A stretch of DNA of 40,234 bases from Candidatus Latescibacterota bacterium (GTDB taxonomy: Bacteria; Latescibacterota; UBA2968; UBA8231), in the NCBI GenBank assembly GCA_020852055.1, contig JADZBP010000002.1, positions 1 to 40,234 on the forward strand, given 5' to 3'. Numbering within the stretch: position 1 is the first letter of the stretch; each line of letters starts with the position of its first letter. Both the position numbers and the translations under genes were made by a program. A model generated the notes under the pieces. It searched no databases, was not told where the DNA came from, and saw only the letters and a list, made by a program, of their open reading frames with translations. Of the stretch, positions 7,099-15,447 are shown one piece after another.

Positions 7099-8823
7099 AT
7101 GATCCAGGTCCAGGCCCTGTGTTTTTCCCACCCCGGCGGGATCGCCGCCTTGCGCGAGGTGGATCTCCGGATCCAGCCAGGTGCACGCGTCGCCATCGTC
7201 GGGGCCAACGGCTCGGGCAAGACCACCCTGGCCCGCTGCCTCAACGGGCTGCACCGGCCCGAGGCTGGCGAGGTGCTGGTGGACGGGCTCAGCACCAGCG
7301 AGGCGCAGGCCCTCTTCGCGATCCGCCAGTTGGTCGGCATGGTCTTCCAGAATCCCGACGACCAGCTGGTTTCCACCCAGGTCGAGACCGAGATCGCCTT
7401 TGGCCTCGAGAACATCGGGCTCGATCCGCGCCTGATGCGCGAGCGGGTGGACGAGGCCCTGCGCCAGTTCCACCTCGAACCCTACCGCCGCCACCCGCCC
7501 CACCATCTTTCGGGTGGCGAGAAACAACGGGTAGCCATCGCCGCCGCCGTGGCGCTCCGCCCCCGCTACCTGGTTCTCGACGAACCCACCGCCCTGCTGG
7601 ACCCCCGCAGCCAACACGAAGTCAGCGGCCTCTTGGCCTCCCTGCGCGACCAGTTCGGCATCGCCACCATCCACATCACCCAGTTGCCGGGCGAGGCGGC
7701 CCAGACCGAGAGGGTGCTGGTCATGCACCAGGGCCGTCTGCTGGCCGACGGCCCGCCCGGGAGGATTTTCGGCGACGCACAGCTCCTGCGGGAGGCTGGC
7801 CTCGAAGCCCCCTTTGCCAGTGCGCTGGGTCTGGCGGTGGCCCGGCGAACCGGCACCGCCCTGCCGGCGGCGCTCCATCTCGAGGAACTGGCCGACGCGC
7901 TGGCCGCCCTGCCCCTGCGGCCGACCAGCCCTCCCGCCGACGAACCTGCCACATCGGCGCCGGCGCACGCCAAACTGGCGATCCGCCACCTCTCGCACGG
8001 CTACGACGCGGGCCTGCCCACCTACCACGGGGTGCTCGACGCCGTGGATCTCGAGGTGCCGCCTGGCAGCCTGCTGGCCCTGCTGGGCCCCAGCGGCTCC
8101 GGGAAAACGACCCTGGCCCAACACTTCAACGGGCTGATCAAACCTCAGTCCGGCCAGGTATTGCTCGACGACCAGGATATCTGGCTCGCCCCCGACCAGA
8201 TCGCCGGGGTGCGGCGGCGGGTGGGCCTGGTGTTCCAGTTCCCCGAACTGCAACTCTTCGAGGAGACCCTCGAACAGGATGTGGCCTTTGGTCCCCGCAA
8301 CCTCGGGGTGGGCCCACCGCAGTTGCAGGCCCAGGTGGATCGCGCCCTGGAGCTGGTCGATCTGCCCCGCGCGCAGTTCGGCAAACGGCCGCCCCTCTCC
8401 CTCAGCGGTGGCGAGAAGCGCCGCGCCGCCCTGGCCGGGGTGCTGGCCATGGACCCGGAGGTGCTGGTCCTCGACGAACCCACCGCCGGCCTCGACCCCC
8501 GTTCCACCCAGCACCTGACCGAGTTATTCCGCCAGTTCCGCGCGGAGGGCAAGACCCTGGTGCTCATCGCCCACGACATGGACCTGGTCGCCGAGTTGGC
8601 GACGCATGTGGCGGTGCTCGGTCAGGGCCGGCTGCAACTGTGCGGCCCGGCCCGCCAAATCCTCACCCACCCGGACTTCAGCCGCCACAGCGGCCTCGAA
8701 GCGCCTGCCGCAGTGCGCTTGATGCAGGCCCTGAGCGCCCGGGGCGTGGCCGTGCCCGGCGGGGTGCTGCGTTTTTCCGAAGCGGTCGACTTTCTCGCCG
8801 CCGCCCTCTCACCCGAAGGATGA
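7099..8823 (+). CDS. Fused double ATPase subunit of an ECF-type ABC transporter (EcfA1-EcfA2)
   Basis: A 574-aa protein with two complete ABC ATPase halves. The first has Walker A GANGSGKTT near residues 35-43, Q-loop NPDDQLV, signature LSGGEKQRVAIA and Walker B LVLDEPTALLDP. The second has GPSGSGKTT near 330, NGLIKPQSG, signature LSGGEKRRAALAG and LVLDEPTAGLDP. The halves are joined by a linker near residues 260-290. The Q-loop and the NGL pattern after Walker A are typical of EcfA/CbiO ATPases that energise vitamin or metal-ion uptake with EcfT and an S component. Neither partner is in the window. pyrC starts 5 nt after the stop, so the two are cotranscribed. Substrate unknown. Confidence 0.85.
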   Translation: MIQVQALCFSHPGGIAALREVDLRIQPGARVAIVGANGSGKTTLARCLNGLHRPEAGEVLVDGLSTSEAQALFAIRQLVGMVFQNPDDQLVSTQVETEIAFGLENIGLDPRLMRERVDEALRQFHLEPYRRHPPHHLSGGEKQRVAIAAAVALRPRYLVLDEPTALLDPRSQHEVSGLLASLRDQFGIATIHITQLPGEAAQTERVLVMHQGRLLADGPPGRIFGDAQLLREAGLEAPFASALGLAVARRTGTALPAALHLEELADALAALPLRPTSPPADEPATSAPAHAKLAIRHLSHGYDAGLPTYHGVLDAVDLEVPPGSLLALLGPSGSGKTTLAQHFNGLIKPQSGQVLLDDQDIWLAPDQIAGVRRRVGLVFQFPELQLFEETLEQDVAFGPRNLGVGPPQLQAQVDRALELVDLPRAQFGKRPPLSLSGGEKRRAALAGVLAMDPEVLVLDEPTAGLDPRSTQHLTELFRQFRAEGKTLVLIAHDMDLVAELATHVAVLGQGRLQLCGPARQILTHPDFSRHSGLEAPAAVRLMQALSARGVAVPGGVLRFSEAVDFLAAALSPEG

Positions 8824-8827
8824 AAAG

Positions 8828-10123
8828 ATGCCCCCCTCCTCCGCCAGTCTGCTGATCCGCGGCGGCCGCCTGATCGACCCGGCCAGCCGCATCGACACCC
8901 CCGCCGACCTGCTCATCGAGAAGGGCCAGGTGCGCCGCGTGGGCGTGGCCCTGCCGGCTCCCGCCGGAGTGCCGATCCTCGACGCCACCGGCCTGGTGGT
9001 GGCTCCCGGCTTCATCGACGCCCACGTACACCTGCGCGAGCCCGGTTTCGAGTACAAGGAAACTATCGCCAGCGGCGCGGCAGCGGCCGCCGCCGGGGGT
9101 ATCTGCGCCGTGGCCGCCATGCCCAATACCAACCCGCCCCCCGATAGCGGCCAGCGCGTGGCAGAGGCTGTGGCTCGGGCTGCCGGTGCGCCGGTGCGGG
9201 TGTACCAGATCGGCTGTATCACCGCTGGCCGCAAGGGCCAGAGCCTGGCACCGCTGGAGGAACTGGCCCGCGCCGGAGCCATCGCCTTTTCGGACGACGG
9301 CGATCCGGTCGAAGACGAGGCGCTGATGCGGCAGGCCCTCGAACTGGGGCGCCGGCTGGGCATCCCCCTCTTCCCGCACGAGGAGGTCAAAGCCCTCACC
9401 GCCGGCGGCTCTATGCACGAAGGACAGGTCTCGGCGCGGCTGGGGGTGAAGGGCATGCCCAGTGCCGGCGAGGAACAACTCATCGCCCGCGATATCGAGC
9501 TGGTCCGGCAGACTGGGGGGCCGCTGCATCTGGCCCATATCAGCACCGCCGGCACGGTGGAGCTGGTGCGCCGGGCCAAGGCCGAGGGTCTGCCGGTCAC
9601 CTGCGAGGTGCTCACCCACCACTTCATCCTTACCGACGAGGAGGTGGATCGCCAGGGCACCCAGGCCAAGATGAGTCCGCCCCTGCGCAGCGGGGCCGAT
9701 GTGCAGGCCATGCTGCAGGGCCTGGCCGAAGGCGTGATCGACACCATCGCCACCGACCACGCCCCCCATTCGGCCGAGGAGAAAAGCCGGCCCCTGACCG
9801 AGGCCCCTTTCGGCATCGTCGGGCTGGAAACCGCCGTCGGGCTGACCCTCACCCACCTGGTGCATCACGGCGTGCTGAGCCTGGCGCAGGCCATCGAGAA
9901 ATGGGCCTGGGCCCCGGCGCGTATCCTCCGCCTGCCGGGCGGCCACCTCAGTGTCGGCGGCCTGGGCGACGTGACGATCATCGACCCGAACAGGGAATGG
10001 ACCGTGGACCCGACACAGTTCCGCTCCAAGTCCCACAATACCCCCTTCCGGGGCGCAAAGCTCAGAGGCAAGGCCGTGGCCACGGTAGTGGCGGGGCACC
10101 TCGTCTACAGCGAGTTGGGGTAA
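8828..10123 (+). CDS. pyrC: Dihydroorotase PyrC (class I)
   Basis: A 431-aa amidohydrolase that interconverts carbamoyl aspartate and dihydroorotate in pyrimidine synthesis. Motifs are GFIDAHVHLREPG at residues 61-73 (metal ligands His66 and His68), MPNTNPPPD near 105, and TIATDHAPHSAEEK near 305, the class I signature with its metal-binding Asp. The length is normal. The ATG at 8828 follows GAAGGA, which overlaps the end of the ATPase gene. pyrB is not adjacent in this window. The gene ends 19 nt from the convergent rnhB-yraN gene, with no obvious terminator. Confidence 0.95.
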   Translation: MPPSSASLLIRGGRLIDPASRIDTPADLLIEKGQVRRVGVALPAPAGVPILDATGLVVAPGFIDAHVHLREPGFEYKETIASGAAAAAAGGICAVAAMPNTNPPPDSGQRVAEAVARAAGAPVRVYQIGCITAGRKGQSLAPLEELARAGAIAFSDDGDPVEDEALMRQALELGRRLGIPLFPHEEVKALTAGGSMHEGQVSARLGVKGMPSAGEEQLIARDIELVRQTGGPLHLAHISTAGTVELVRRAKAEGLPVTCEVLTHHFILTDEEVDRQGTQAKMSPPLRSGADVQAMLQGLAEGVIDTIATDHAPHSAEEKSRPLTEAPFGIVGLETAVGLTLTHLVHHGVLSLAQAIEKWAWAPARILRLPGGHLSVGGLGDVTIIDPNREWTVDPTQFRSKSHNTPFRGAKLRGKAVATVVAGHLVYSELG

Positions 10124-10142
10124 GCGGAAGGGGCGCGAGGCT

Positions 10143-11465
10143 CTAAGCCTGGAACGCGTCGATCAGGTGGGTGATCTGGGGTTCACCCTGGCCGAAGACC
10201 ACGGCGAGCACGTCGAAACGGCATTCCCGGCCTTCGACCTGGTGATGCTGGCAGTAGTGCCGGGCCACCCGCACCAGATGGTCGCGCTTGGCGGCGTCGA
10301 CCCGCTCCTCGGGGTGGCCCAGGCCGCCGGCCGCCCCGCTCTTCACCTCGACGAAAACCAGGCACTCACCCTGGCGGGCCACCAGGTCCAGTTCGCCGCC
10401 AGCCCCCCTATAGCCGCAAGCGAGGATCTCGTACCCCCGTTGGCTCAGGTACGCGGCCGCCTCGGCCTCCCCCCGGCGCCCGGCGCCGCCCAGCACCTGC
10501 CGCCGGCGCCGGTACAGCCCCCGCAACTCCTCGAGTTCCCCTGGCAGCAACTCGCCGGCCCCTTCCCTGATGTAATGGGCAAAACGCTCGAGTTCCGCCC
10601 CTTCCCGGCAGCTTTCCAGGCCCTCGCGGAACACCGCGAAACTGGCCGAGGCGCGGCGGGTGCGGGCCACCGGGCCAAAGGAATACCGGTGCAGCACACA
10701 GGGACCCAGCGCCGCCAGTGCCTCGAGGTGCTGCGGGCTGCCGTACCCTTTGTGGCCGGCAAAACCATAACCGGGAAACTGCAGCTCGTAGGCGACCATC
10801 AGGCGGTCGCGGTGGACCTTGGCCACCACCGAAGCGGCGGCGATGGAGAGAGAACGGCTATCCCCTTCGATCACGGTGGTCTCGGGGTAGGGACTGCCAG
10901 GCCGCTGGTTGCCGTCGACCAGGACCTGCTGCGGCGGGATGGGCAACTGGGCCAGGGCCAGGCGCATGGCCTTGAGAGAGGCCTGGAGGATGTCGAGCTG
11001 GTCGATCTCCCCGGCCTCAACCTGACCGATGCCCACCGCCTGGGCCGCGCCGAGGATCTCCGCGGCCAGGCGTTCCCTCTTTTCAGGCGGGAGTTTTTTC
11101 GAGTCGTCGAGGCCCGGAAACCAGGTGCCGGGCCGCAGGATCACCGCCGCGGCCACCACCGGGCCGGCCAGGCAACCCCGGCCCACCTCGTCCACCCCGG
11201 CCACCCATTCCACCCCCCGGCTCCACCAGCGCCCCTCCAGCTCCACCAGCCGGTTGAGTCTGGCCTGCTCGGCCTCCTGGCGCTGCCAGGCCTGGCGGCT
11301 CCGCACCCCGAGGCGGCGAACCCCTAGGCGGGGGTCCTGCTCGAGCAGGGCCCACAGCTCCGGGTCGTGGCCGCTGCGCTCGACCCATTCGCGGGCCTGG
11401 GACACACTTAGGGCTTGCAGCGTCTCAAGGGTAAGGCGTGATGGCTGGGATTCACCTGTTGACAC
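10143..11465 (-). CDS. rnhB: Ribonuclease HII fused to a YraN (UPF0102) nuclease-like domain
   Basis: A 440-aa fusion. Residues 1-85 are a charged N-terminal extension longer than in ordinary RNase HII. Residues ~86-275 are RNase HII: VAGVDEVGRGCLAGPV with catalytic Asp92 and Glu93, LDDSKKL near 119, VLVDGN near 184 and AAASVVAKVHRD near 209. The enzyme cleaves RNA in RNA-DNA hybrids and at embedded ribonucleotides. After a linker, residues ~330-440 match YraN: RRGEAEAAAYL, GGELDLVA (Glu358, Asp360), VFVEVKS (Glu373, Lys375) and RFDVLAV. These are the restriction-endonuclease-like residues of that family. The two genes are often neighbours in proteobacteria, but one polypeptide is unusual. 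The frame is open throughout. The start is GTG. Confidence 0.92.
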   Translation of the reverse strand: MSTGESQPSRLTLETLQALSVSQAREWVERSGHDPELWALLEQDPRLGVRRLGVRSRQAWQRQEAEQARLNRLVELEGRWWSRGVEWVAGVDEVGRGCLAGPVVAAAVILRPGTWFPGLDDSKKLPPEKRERLAAEILGAAQAVGIGQVEAGEIDQLDILQASLKAMRLALAQLPIPPQQVLVDGNQRPGSPYPETTVIEGDSRSLSIAAASVVAKVHRDRLMVAYELQFPGYGFAGHKGYGSPQHLEALAALGPCVLHRYSFGPVARTRRASASFAVFREGLESCREGAELERFAHYIREGAGELLPGELEELRGLYRRRRQVLGGAGRRGEAEAAAYLSQRGYEILACGYRGAGGELDLVARQGECLVFVEVKSGAAGGLGHPEERVDAAKRDHLVRVARHYCQHHQVEGRECRFDVLAVVFGQGEPQITHLIDAFQA

Positions 11466-11486
11466 GGGGATAGGCCCTGTTATATT
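11459..11486 (+). promoter_or_regulatory. Sigma-70 promoter of the exported hypothetical protein gene
   Basis: TTGACA (11459-11464), a 16-nt spacer and TATATT (11481-11486, 5/6). Initiation near 11493 leaves a ~27-nt leader containing GAGGAG (11507-11512). The -35 box overlaps the start codon of the divergent rnhB-yraN gene. On the other strand TATAAC lies in the same AT-rich patch and may serve that gene, though I found no good -35 for it. Confidence 0.6.
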
Positions 11487-11519
11487 TCAGCCGGAACAAC
11501 CATTTCGAGGAGAAATACC

Positions 11520-12089
11520 ATGAGACCTTGGGTGGCCGCACTTTGCGCGGCGCTTCTGCTTTTCCAGAGTTTCGCCGCCCTCGCCCAGAGCCCCCCGGCT
11601 CTCTCCGAGGTCCGCGTGTACCTCAACGACGGCCAGGTGATCACCGGACAACTGGTCTCCCGCAGCAAGGACCTGATCGTGGTGCGCTCCCAGGAGCGGA
11701 TCATCACCCTCGAGCCGGCCCAGGTCGAGAAGATCGTCACCCCCGAAACCCTGGGCAGCGGCGCCCGCACCATCACGGTGCGCGAGTTCCCCTACATCAG
11801 CTTCCTGGGCGGCACCGTGGCTTTCGGGCTGCTCTCATGGCTGCAATTCGATACCGCTTCCAACCGCGACCGCGATGCCGACCTCAACGCCGAAAACGAG
11901 TTGCTGGCGCGGGCCGCCAAGCTGCGCGACAAAGCCGACCGGGCGCGGATGCTGGGCTGGGGTTCGGCGGTGCTCGCCACCGGCAGCCTGGCCGTGGCCC
12001 TCTATCCCCACAAGACCACCCGCCGGGTATTTCCCGAACTCTCGTTCGAAACCGGGGCCCCCGTGCTGCTGCTCAGCTACGCCTTCTAA
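11520..12089 (+). CDS. Small exported protein of unknown function
   Basis: A 189-aa protein that I do not recognise. It has a clear Sec signal (MRPWVAALCAALLLFQSF, cleavage probably near AALAQ, residue 23). A small beta-rich segment follows (about 30-75; YLNDGQVITGQLVSRSKD and EPAQVEKIV), reminiscent of an LSm-like strand pattern. Two hydrophobic segments (about 92-108 and 145-162) flank a charged helix containing DRDADLNAENELLARAAK. The C-terminus ends in Phe, after LLLSYA. A terminal aromatic residue is common in outer-membrane proteins, but the protein is short for a barrel. The start is well supported by a promoter and GAGGAG. It stands alone between divergent and convergent genes, and its stop overlaps that of the convergent SH3/TPR gene by 4 nt. 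Confidence 0.75.
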   Translation: MRPWVAALCAALLLFQSFAALAQSPPALSEVRVYLNDGQVITGQLVSRSKDLIVVRSQERIITLEPAQVEKIVTPETLGSGARTITVREFPYISFLGGTVAFGLLSWLQFDTASNRDRDADLNAENELLARAAKLRDKADRARMLGWGSAVLATGSLAVALYPHKTTRRVFPELSFETGAPVLLLSYAF

Positions 12090-13333
12090 TCGCGCCGCTG
12101 GCGCCGCAGCAAGCGCAGTTCCTCCTCCATCGCCTCGATCTTCATGTTCTGCAGCCGCATGATGTCGCGGTACAGGTGGGCGCGCTCCTCCTGTGAACCC
12201 AGCGCCCGCCGCAGGGATTCGAGGTAACCGAGCACCTGATCGAGTTGCGCCTCCTCCGCCTGCCCACCCGCGGCCTTGGCCCGCAGTTCGGGCGGCAGAA
12301 AGGCCCCCGAACTCTGCCGCAACTCCCGCCATTTGTCCTCGATGCGCCGCTCCAGCTCTTCGGCTTCCCCTGCCCGCATCTGCGAGCGCTGGGCCCCCTC
12401 CTCGAGGGCGGCGGCGAACTTGCTCCGGTCGGGACGGGGAGGCGGGATTTCGTCGCTCTCCTCTTCGTCGGCGGCGCGGCTGCGGCGGTGCCACCACCAC
12501 ATGATCCCCAACCCCAGCACACACACCGCGGCCACCCCGGCTAGGTAAACCCAGAGCACATCCTCCACCGGCTGGGGAGGCTCGGGTTCAGGCACGGTGG
12601 TCTTTTCGGGCGGCGGCGCGGCCGGGGTTTCTCCCCGCGCCAGGGCCTGGTATTTGCCGGCGCTGTCTAACTCGGCGCGCTGCTGGTACACCTCCCCGAG
12701 GCGCAGAAACACCGCCCGGTTGCCCGGGCTCTTTTCGAGGGCCTTATAGAGCTGTTGCAGCGCGGCCGGTATCGCGCCCAACTGTTCGTGGGCGCCGGCG
12801 GCGTGGATCAGCGCATTGAGGTTTTCGGGGTCCTGCTGCAGGGCTTCCTCGAAGCTGCGCAGCGCCACGTCGTAGTTGCCCTCGACCTCATGCTGCAGCC
12901 CCTCGGCATAGGGATTGCGTTTCAGGTCCTCGGCCGGGGGTTCGGGGTCGGGAGAGGGCGGCGGTGCGTTGCGGGGCTCTTTAGCGGCGGGAGTGCGGGG
13001 CGCCGGGGCCGGTTTCTCGGCTGCGGGCGCGGTCTCTTTGGCCGGGACCGCTTTGGCGGTCTTGGCCGTCTTGGCCGGAACCGCTTCGCGCTCGATCACC
13101 AGGGTATAATGCACCCAGCCGTTGCGCCCATCGGGCAACCTGACCTGGAACCAGTCGCCCTTGCGCCGGATCTTCTCCAGCTCCTCGCCCTGCACCACCA
13201 CCTCGACCTTGGCGGACTGGGTGGTGGCGTCGCTGCGGATGGTGACCTGCGGGCGGTTGGCCACCAGCACCGCCCAACAGGTCGTCGCCTGCAGGCCGCA
13301 GCACAGCGCCAGGGCCAACCAGCGCCGGACCAT
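12086..13333 (-). CDS. Exported SH3-domain/TPR protein with membrane anchor and coiled coil
   Basis: A 415-aa protein. Residues 1-22 are a signal sequence. Residues ~23-80 are a bacterial SH3-like domain (VTIRSDATTQSAKVEVVVQGEE pattern, then WFQVRLPDGRNGWVH). Residues ~85-145 are low-complexity Ala/Pro/Lys-rich. Two or three TPRs follow (YDVALRSFEEALQQDPEN, AALQQLYKALEKSP). A transmembrane helix at about 245-267 ends WWWHRRS, and a charged, coiled-coil-prone C-terminus extends to the end. The topology suggests that the SH3 and TPR parts are outside the cytoplasm and the coiled coil inside. It starts in a TGATG overlap with the aroQ stop, so it is the last gene of the prmA operon. Bacterial SH3 domains often bind cell wall, but its role is unknown. 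Confidence 0.8.
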   Translation of the reverse strand: MVRRWLALALCCGLQATTCWAVLVANRPQVTIRSDATTQSAKVEVVVQGEELEKIRRKGDWFQVRLPDGRNGWVHYTLVIEREAVPAKTAKTAKAVPAKETAPAAEKPAPAPRTPAAKEPRNAPPPSPDPEPPAEDLKRNPYAEGLQHEVEGNYDVALRSFEEALQQDPENLNALIHAAGAHEQLGAIPAALQQLYKALEKSPGNRAVFLRLGEVYQQRAELDSAGKYQALARGETPAAPPPEKTTVPEPEPPQPVEDVLWVYLAGVAAVCVLGLGIMWWWHRRSRAADEEESDEIPPPRPDRSKFAAALEEGAQRSQMRAGEAEELERRIEDKWRELRQSSGAFLPPELRAKAAGGQAEEAQLDQVLGYLESLRRALGSQEERAHLYRDIMRLQNMKIEAMEEELRLLRRQRRD

Positions 13334-13788
13334 CACTGCACCGCTTGCTTTTTCTGGAGGTAATGGATCAGGCCCCGCAGCCCCAGCACATAGCTGAAAG
13401 CGCCGAAGCCGGCGATCTGCCCCACACATACCGGCGCGATCACCGACCGGTGGCGGAACTCCTCGCGGGCATGTACGTTGGACAGGTGCACCTCGACGGC
13501 AGGCAGGGCCACCGCCGAGATCGCGTCGCGCAGGGCAATGCTGTAATGGGTGAGGGCGCCGGGGTTGATCACCACGCCCTGGGCCCATTCGCGGGCCTGG
13601 TGGATGGCGTCGACCAGGGCCCCTTCGTGGTTGGACTGCAGGGTCCGCACCTCAGCCCCCAGTTCGCGGCCTTCGCGCTGTACCAGCTCATCGATCTGGG
13701 CCAGGGTTTCGCGGCCGTAGATGCCCGGCTCGCGGGTGCCCAGCAGATTGAGGTTGGGCCCGTGCAAGAGCACGATCCGGTGGCTCAC
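13333..13788 (-). CDS. aroQ: Type II 3-dehydroquinate dehydratase AroQ
   Basis: A 151-aa shikimate-pathway enzyme that dehydrates 3-dehydroquinate. Type II signature residues are present: [16 protein letters not shown] with Arg19 and catalytic Tyr24, [10 protein letters not shown] with Asn75 and His81, [15 protein letters not shown] with His101 and Arg112. The length is standard. The start is GTG (13788-13786) inside a GTGA overlap with the rsmE stop, and its own stop overlaps the next start (TGATG), indicating translational coupling. Confidence 0.96.
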   Translation of the reverse strand: MSHRIVLLHGPNLNLLGTREPGIYGRETLAQIDELVQREGRELGAEVRTLQSNHEGALVDAIHQAREWAQGVVINPGALTHYSIALRDAISAVALPAVEVHLSNVHAREEFRHRSVIAPVCVGQIAGFGAFSYVLGLRGLIHYLQKKQAVQ

Positions 13789-14528
13789 GTCTTTCCCCTT
13801 TCAAGGATATATTCCGCTTCGTGCAGGACCAGCGCGGCCAGCACCATGCCCGCCGTCTCGCTGCGCAGCACGCGATTGCCCCAGGTGAAAACCCGGGCGC
13901 CATCGCCGCGCGCCAGTTCCACCTCGGCGGCGGTGAAACCGCCCTCGGGGCCGACGGCCAGCACCAGTTCCGCTGCCGGCTCGGCGCCCATGCTGCCCCG
14001 CAGCGAGTCCCCGCCTCCGGGCGCAGCCAGCAGCACCCGCCCTCCCGCTGCCGCCCCGGCGCGAACCACCTCGGCCAGCGAGGCGGGTGCGGCGATGGTG
14101 GGCAGGCGGGAACGGCCACACTGTTTGAGGCCCGCGCGCGCCAGTTTTTCCCAGCGCACCGGTTTGTGCTCGGAACCGGACCGCACCACCCCCCGCTCGC
14201 AGAGCAGGGGAACCAGCCGGGCCACCCCCAGCTCAGTGGCCTTCTCGACCAGAAAATCGAAGCGCTGACCTTTGACCAGGGCGGCGGCCAGGGTCAGACG
14301 CACCCGGCTTTCACCGCGATCTTTTTCGGTCGCCAGGACCCGGCAGCGCACCAGCTCGCGTTCAAGAGCTTCGATCCGCACCTCGTACCACTGCCCCGCC
14401 CCGTCGACAACCTCGACGATCTCGCCCTCCCGATGCCGCCGCACCCGGCTCAGGTGATGGGCCTCCTCGCCCCGCAGCACCAGTTCCGCGCCCGACACGT
14501 CCGCGGGGACCACCAGAAACCACGACAT
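13785..14528 (-). CDS. rsmE: 16S rRNA m3U1498 methyltransferase RsmE
   Basis: A 247-aa SPOUT methyltransferase of the small ribosomal subunit. It has an N-terminal PUA-like segment ([21 protein letters not shown] pattern) and the family blocks [17 protein letters not shown] near 93, [24 protein letters not shown] near 195 and LGNRVLR-type [11 protein letters not shown] near 223 (the SAM-binding knot). The ATG at 14528 lies 1 nt after the prmA stop. An in-frame start 21 nt upstream would overlap prmA and add non-conserved residues. Confidence 0.95.
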   Translation of the reverse strand: MSWFLVVPADVSGAELVLRGEEAHHLSRVRRHREGEIVEVVDGAGQWYEVRIEALERELVRCRVLATEKDRGESRVRLTLAAALVKGQRFDFLVEKATELGVARLVPLLCERGVVRSGSEHKPVRWEKLARAGLKQCGRSRLPTIAAPASLAEVVRAGAAAGGRVLLAAPGGGDSLRGSMGAEPAAELVLAVGPEGGFTAAEVELARGDGARVFTWGNRVLRSETAGMVLAALVLHEAEYILERGKT

Positions 14529-14529
14529 T

Positions 14530-15393
14530 TCAGCCCATCTGCGCGGCAAGCGCGATCCAGTCGGTGCGCCGGCGCACCGCCAGCACCTGCAACCCGGCGG
14601 CCACCACCGCCGCAGCGAAGACCTCTTCCTCGCGGGCCAACAGGCCCGAAAAGATCACCCGCCCCCCAGCGCGAAGGAGCTGGGCCACCGGCGCCAGGAT
14701 GGGCACCAACACCGAACTCTGGATATTGGCCAGCACCAGATCGTACTCGTTGCCACCGACCGCGTCGATGCTGCCCTGCAGCACCTGCGCCTCGACCTGG
14801 TTCCGCTCGAGGTTTTCGCGGGTATTGTCCAGGGCCAGCGGGTCGGTGTCCACCAGGGTCAGCAGGCCGGCGCCCAGCAGGCCGGCGGCGATGCCCAGGA
14901 TGCCGCTGCCGGTGCCCAGGTCCAAGCAGCGGTCTCCGGGCGACAACAACTGATCGAGGAATTCGAGGCACAACTGGGTGGATTCATGGCCGCCGGTGCC
15001 AAAGGCCATCTTGGGGTCGATGACGACGGCCACCTGATCCGGGCCGGTCGTCACCGGCGTCCACGAGGGGTGGATGATGATGCGCGGCGTGGCCCAGACC
15101 GGCTGGAAGAAACGCCGCCACTCCTGCTCCCAGTCCTCGAAGCCGATATGGTCGGCGCCGAGGCGGGCGCCGGGCAGGCCGATGCCTTCTAGCTCCTCGT
15201 CGAGTTCCTGGCAGATCCGGGTCAGTTCGTGTTCCGCCGCAAAATAGGCCTGCAGGCGCCAGCGCTCGCCCCCCTCCTCTACCTGGAGGCCACAACTGCC
15301 CAGGGCAAAACACCAGGCAGAGACCACCTCGGCGAGGGCCGGGGGCACGGCGATGGTGAGGCAGTGCCAGCTAGGGCCTTCAGCGGGATTCAC
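14530..15393 (-). CDS. prmA: Ribosomal protein L11 methyltransferase PrmA
   Basis: A 287-aa class I SAM methyltransferase that trimethylates L11. Motifs include DWEQEWRRFFQPV, the AFGTGGHEST block, motif I LDLGTGSGILGIAA and LANI in VLANIQSSV, the PrmA counterpart of NPPY. I chose the GTG at 15393 over a TTG at 15447, because the longer form adds 18 non-conserved residues and a promoter (15418-15447) lies across that stretch. It is the first gene of a four-gene operon (prmA, rsmE, aroQ, SH3/TPR). Confidence 0.95.
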   Translation of the reverse strand: MNPAEGPSWHCLTIAVPPALAEVVSAWCFALGSCGLQVEEGGERWRLQAYFAAEHELTRICQELDEELEGIGLPGARLGADHIGFEDWEQEWRRFFQPVWATPRIIIHPSWTPVTTGPDQVAVVIDPKMAFGTGGHESTQLCLEFLDQLLSPGDRCLDLGTGSGILGIAAGLLGAGLLTLVDTDPLALDNTRENLERNQVEAQVLQGSIDAVGGNEYDLVLANIQSSVLVPILAPVAQLLRAGGRVIFSGLLAREEEVFAAAVVAAGLQVLAVRRRTDWIALAAQMG

Positions 15394-15417
15394 GGGTGTC
15401 GTTCCGATTGTGCTGCT

Positions 15418-15447
15418 ATGATAACGATGGGGGCGCAAAAAGGTCAA
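15418..15447 (-). promoter_or_regulatory. Sigma-70 promoter of the prmA operon
   Basis: TTGACC (15447-15442), an 18-nt spacer and TATCAT (15423-15418, 5/6). Initiation near 15410 leaves a leader of about 17 nt before the GTG start. The -35 box sits directly at the foot of the terminator hairpins of the upstream mrp gene. Confidence 0.55.

Noticed and set aside
7024-8514. A 496-codon minus-strand frame and an alternative plus frame over the ECF ATPase gene.
   Set aside because: Only the frame starting at 7099 contains two full sets of Walker and signature motifs.
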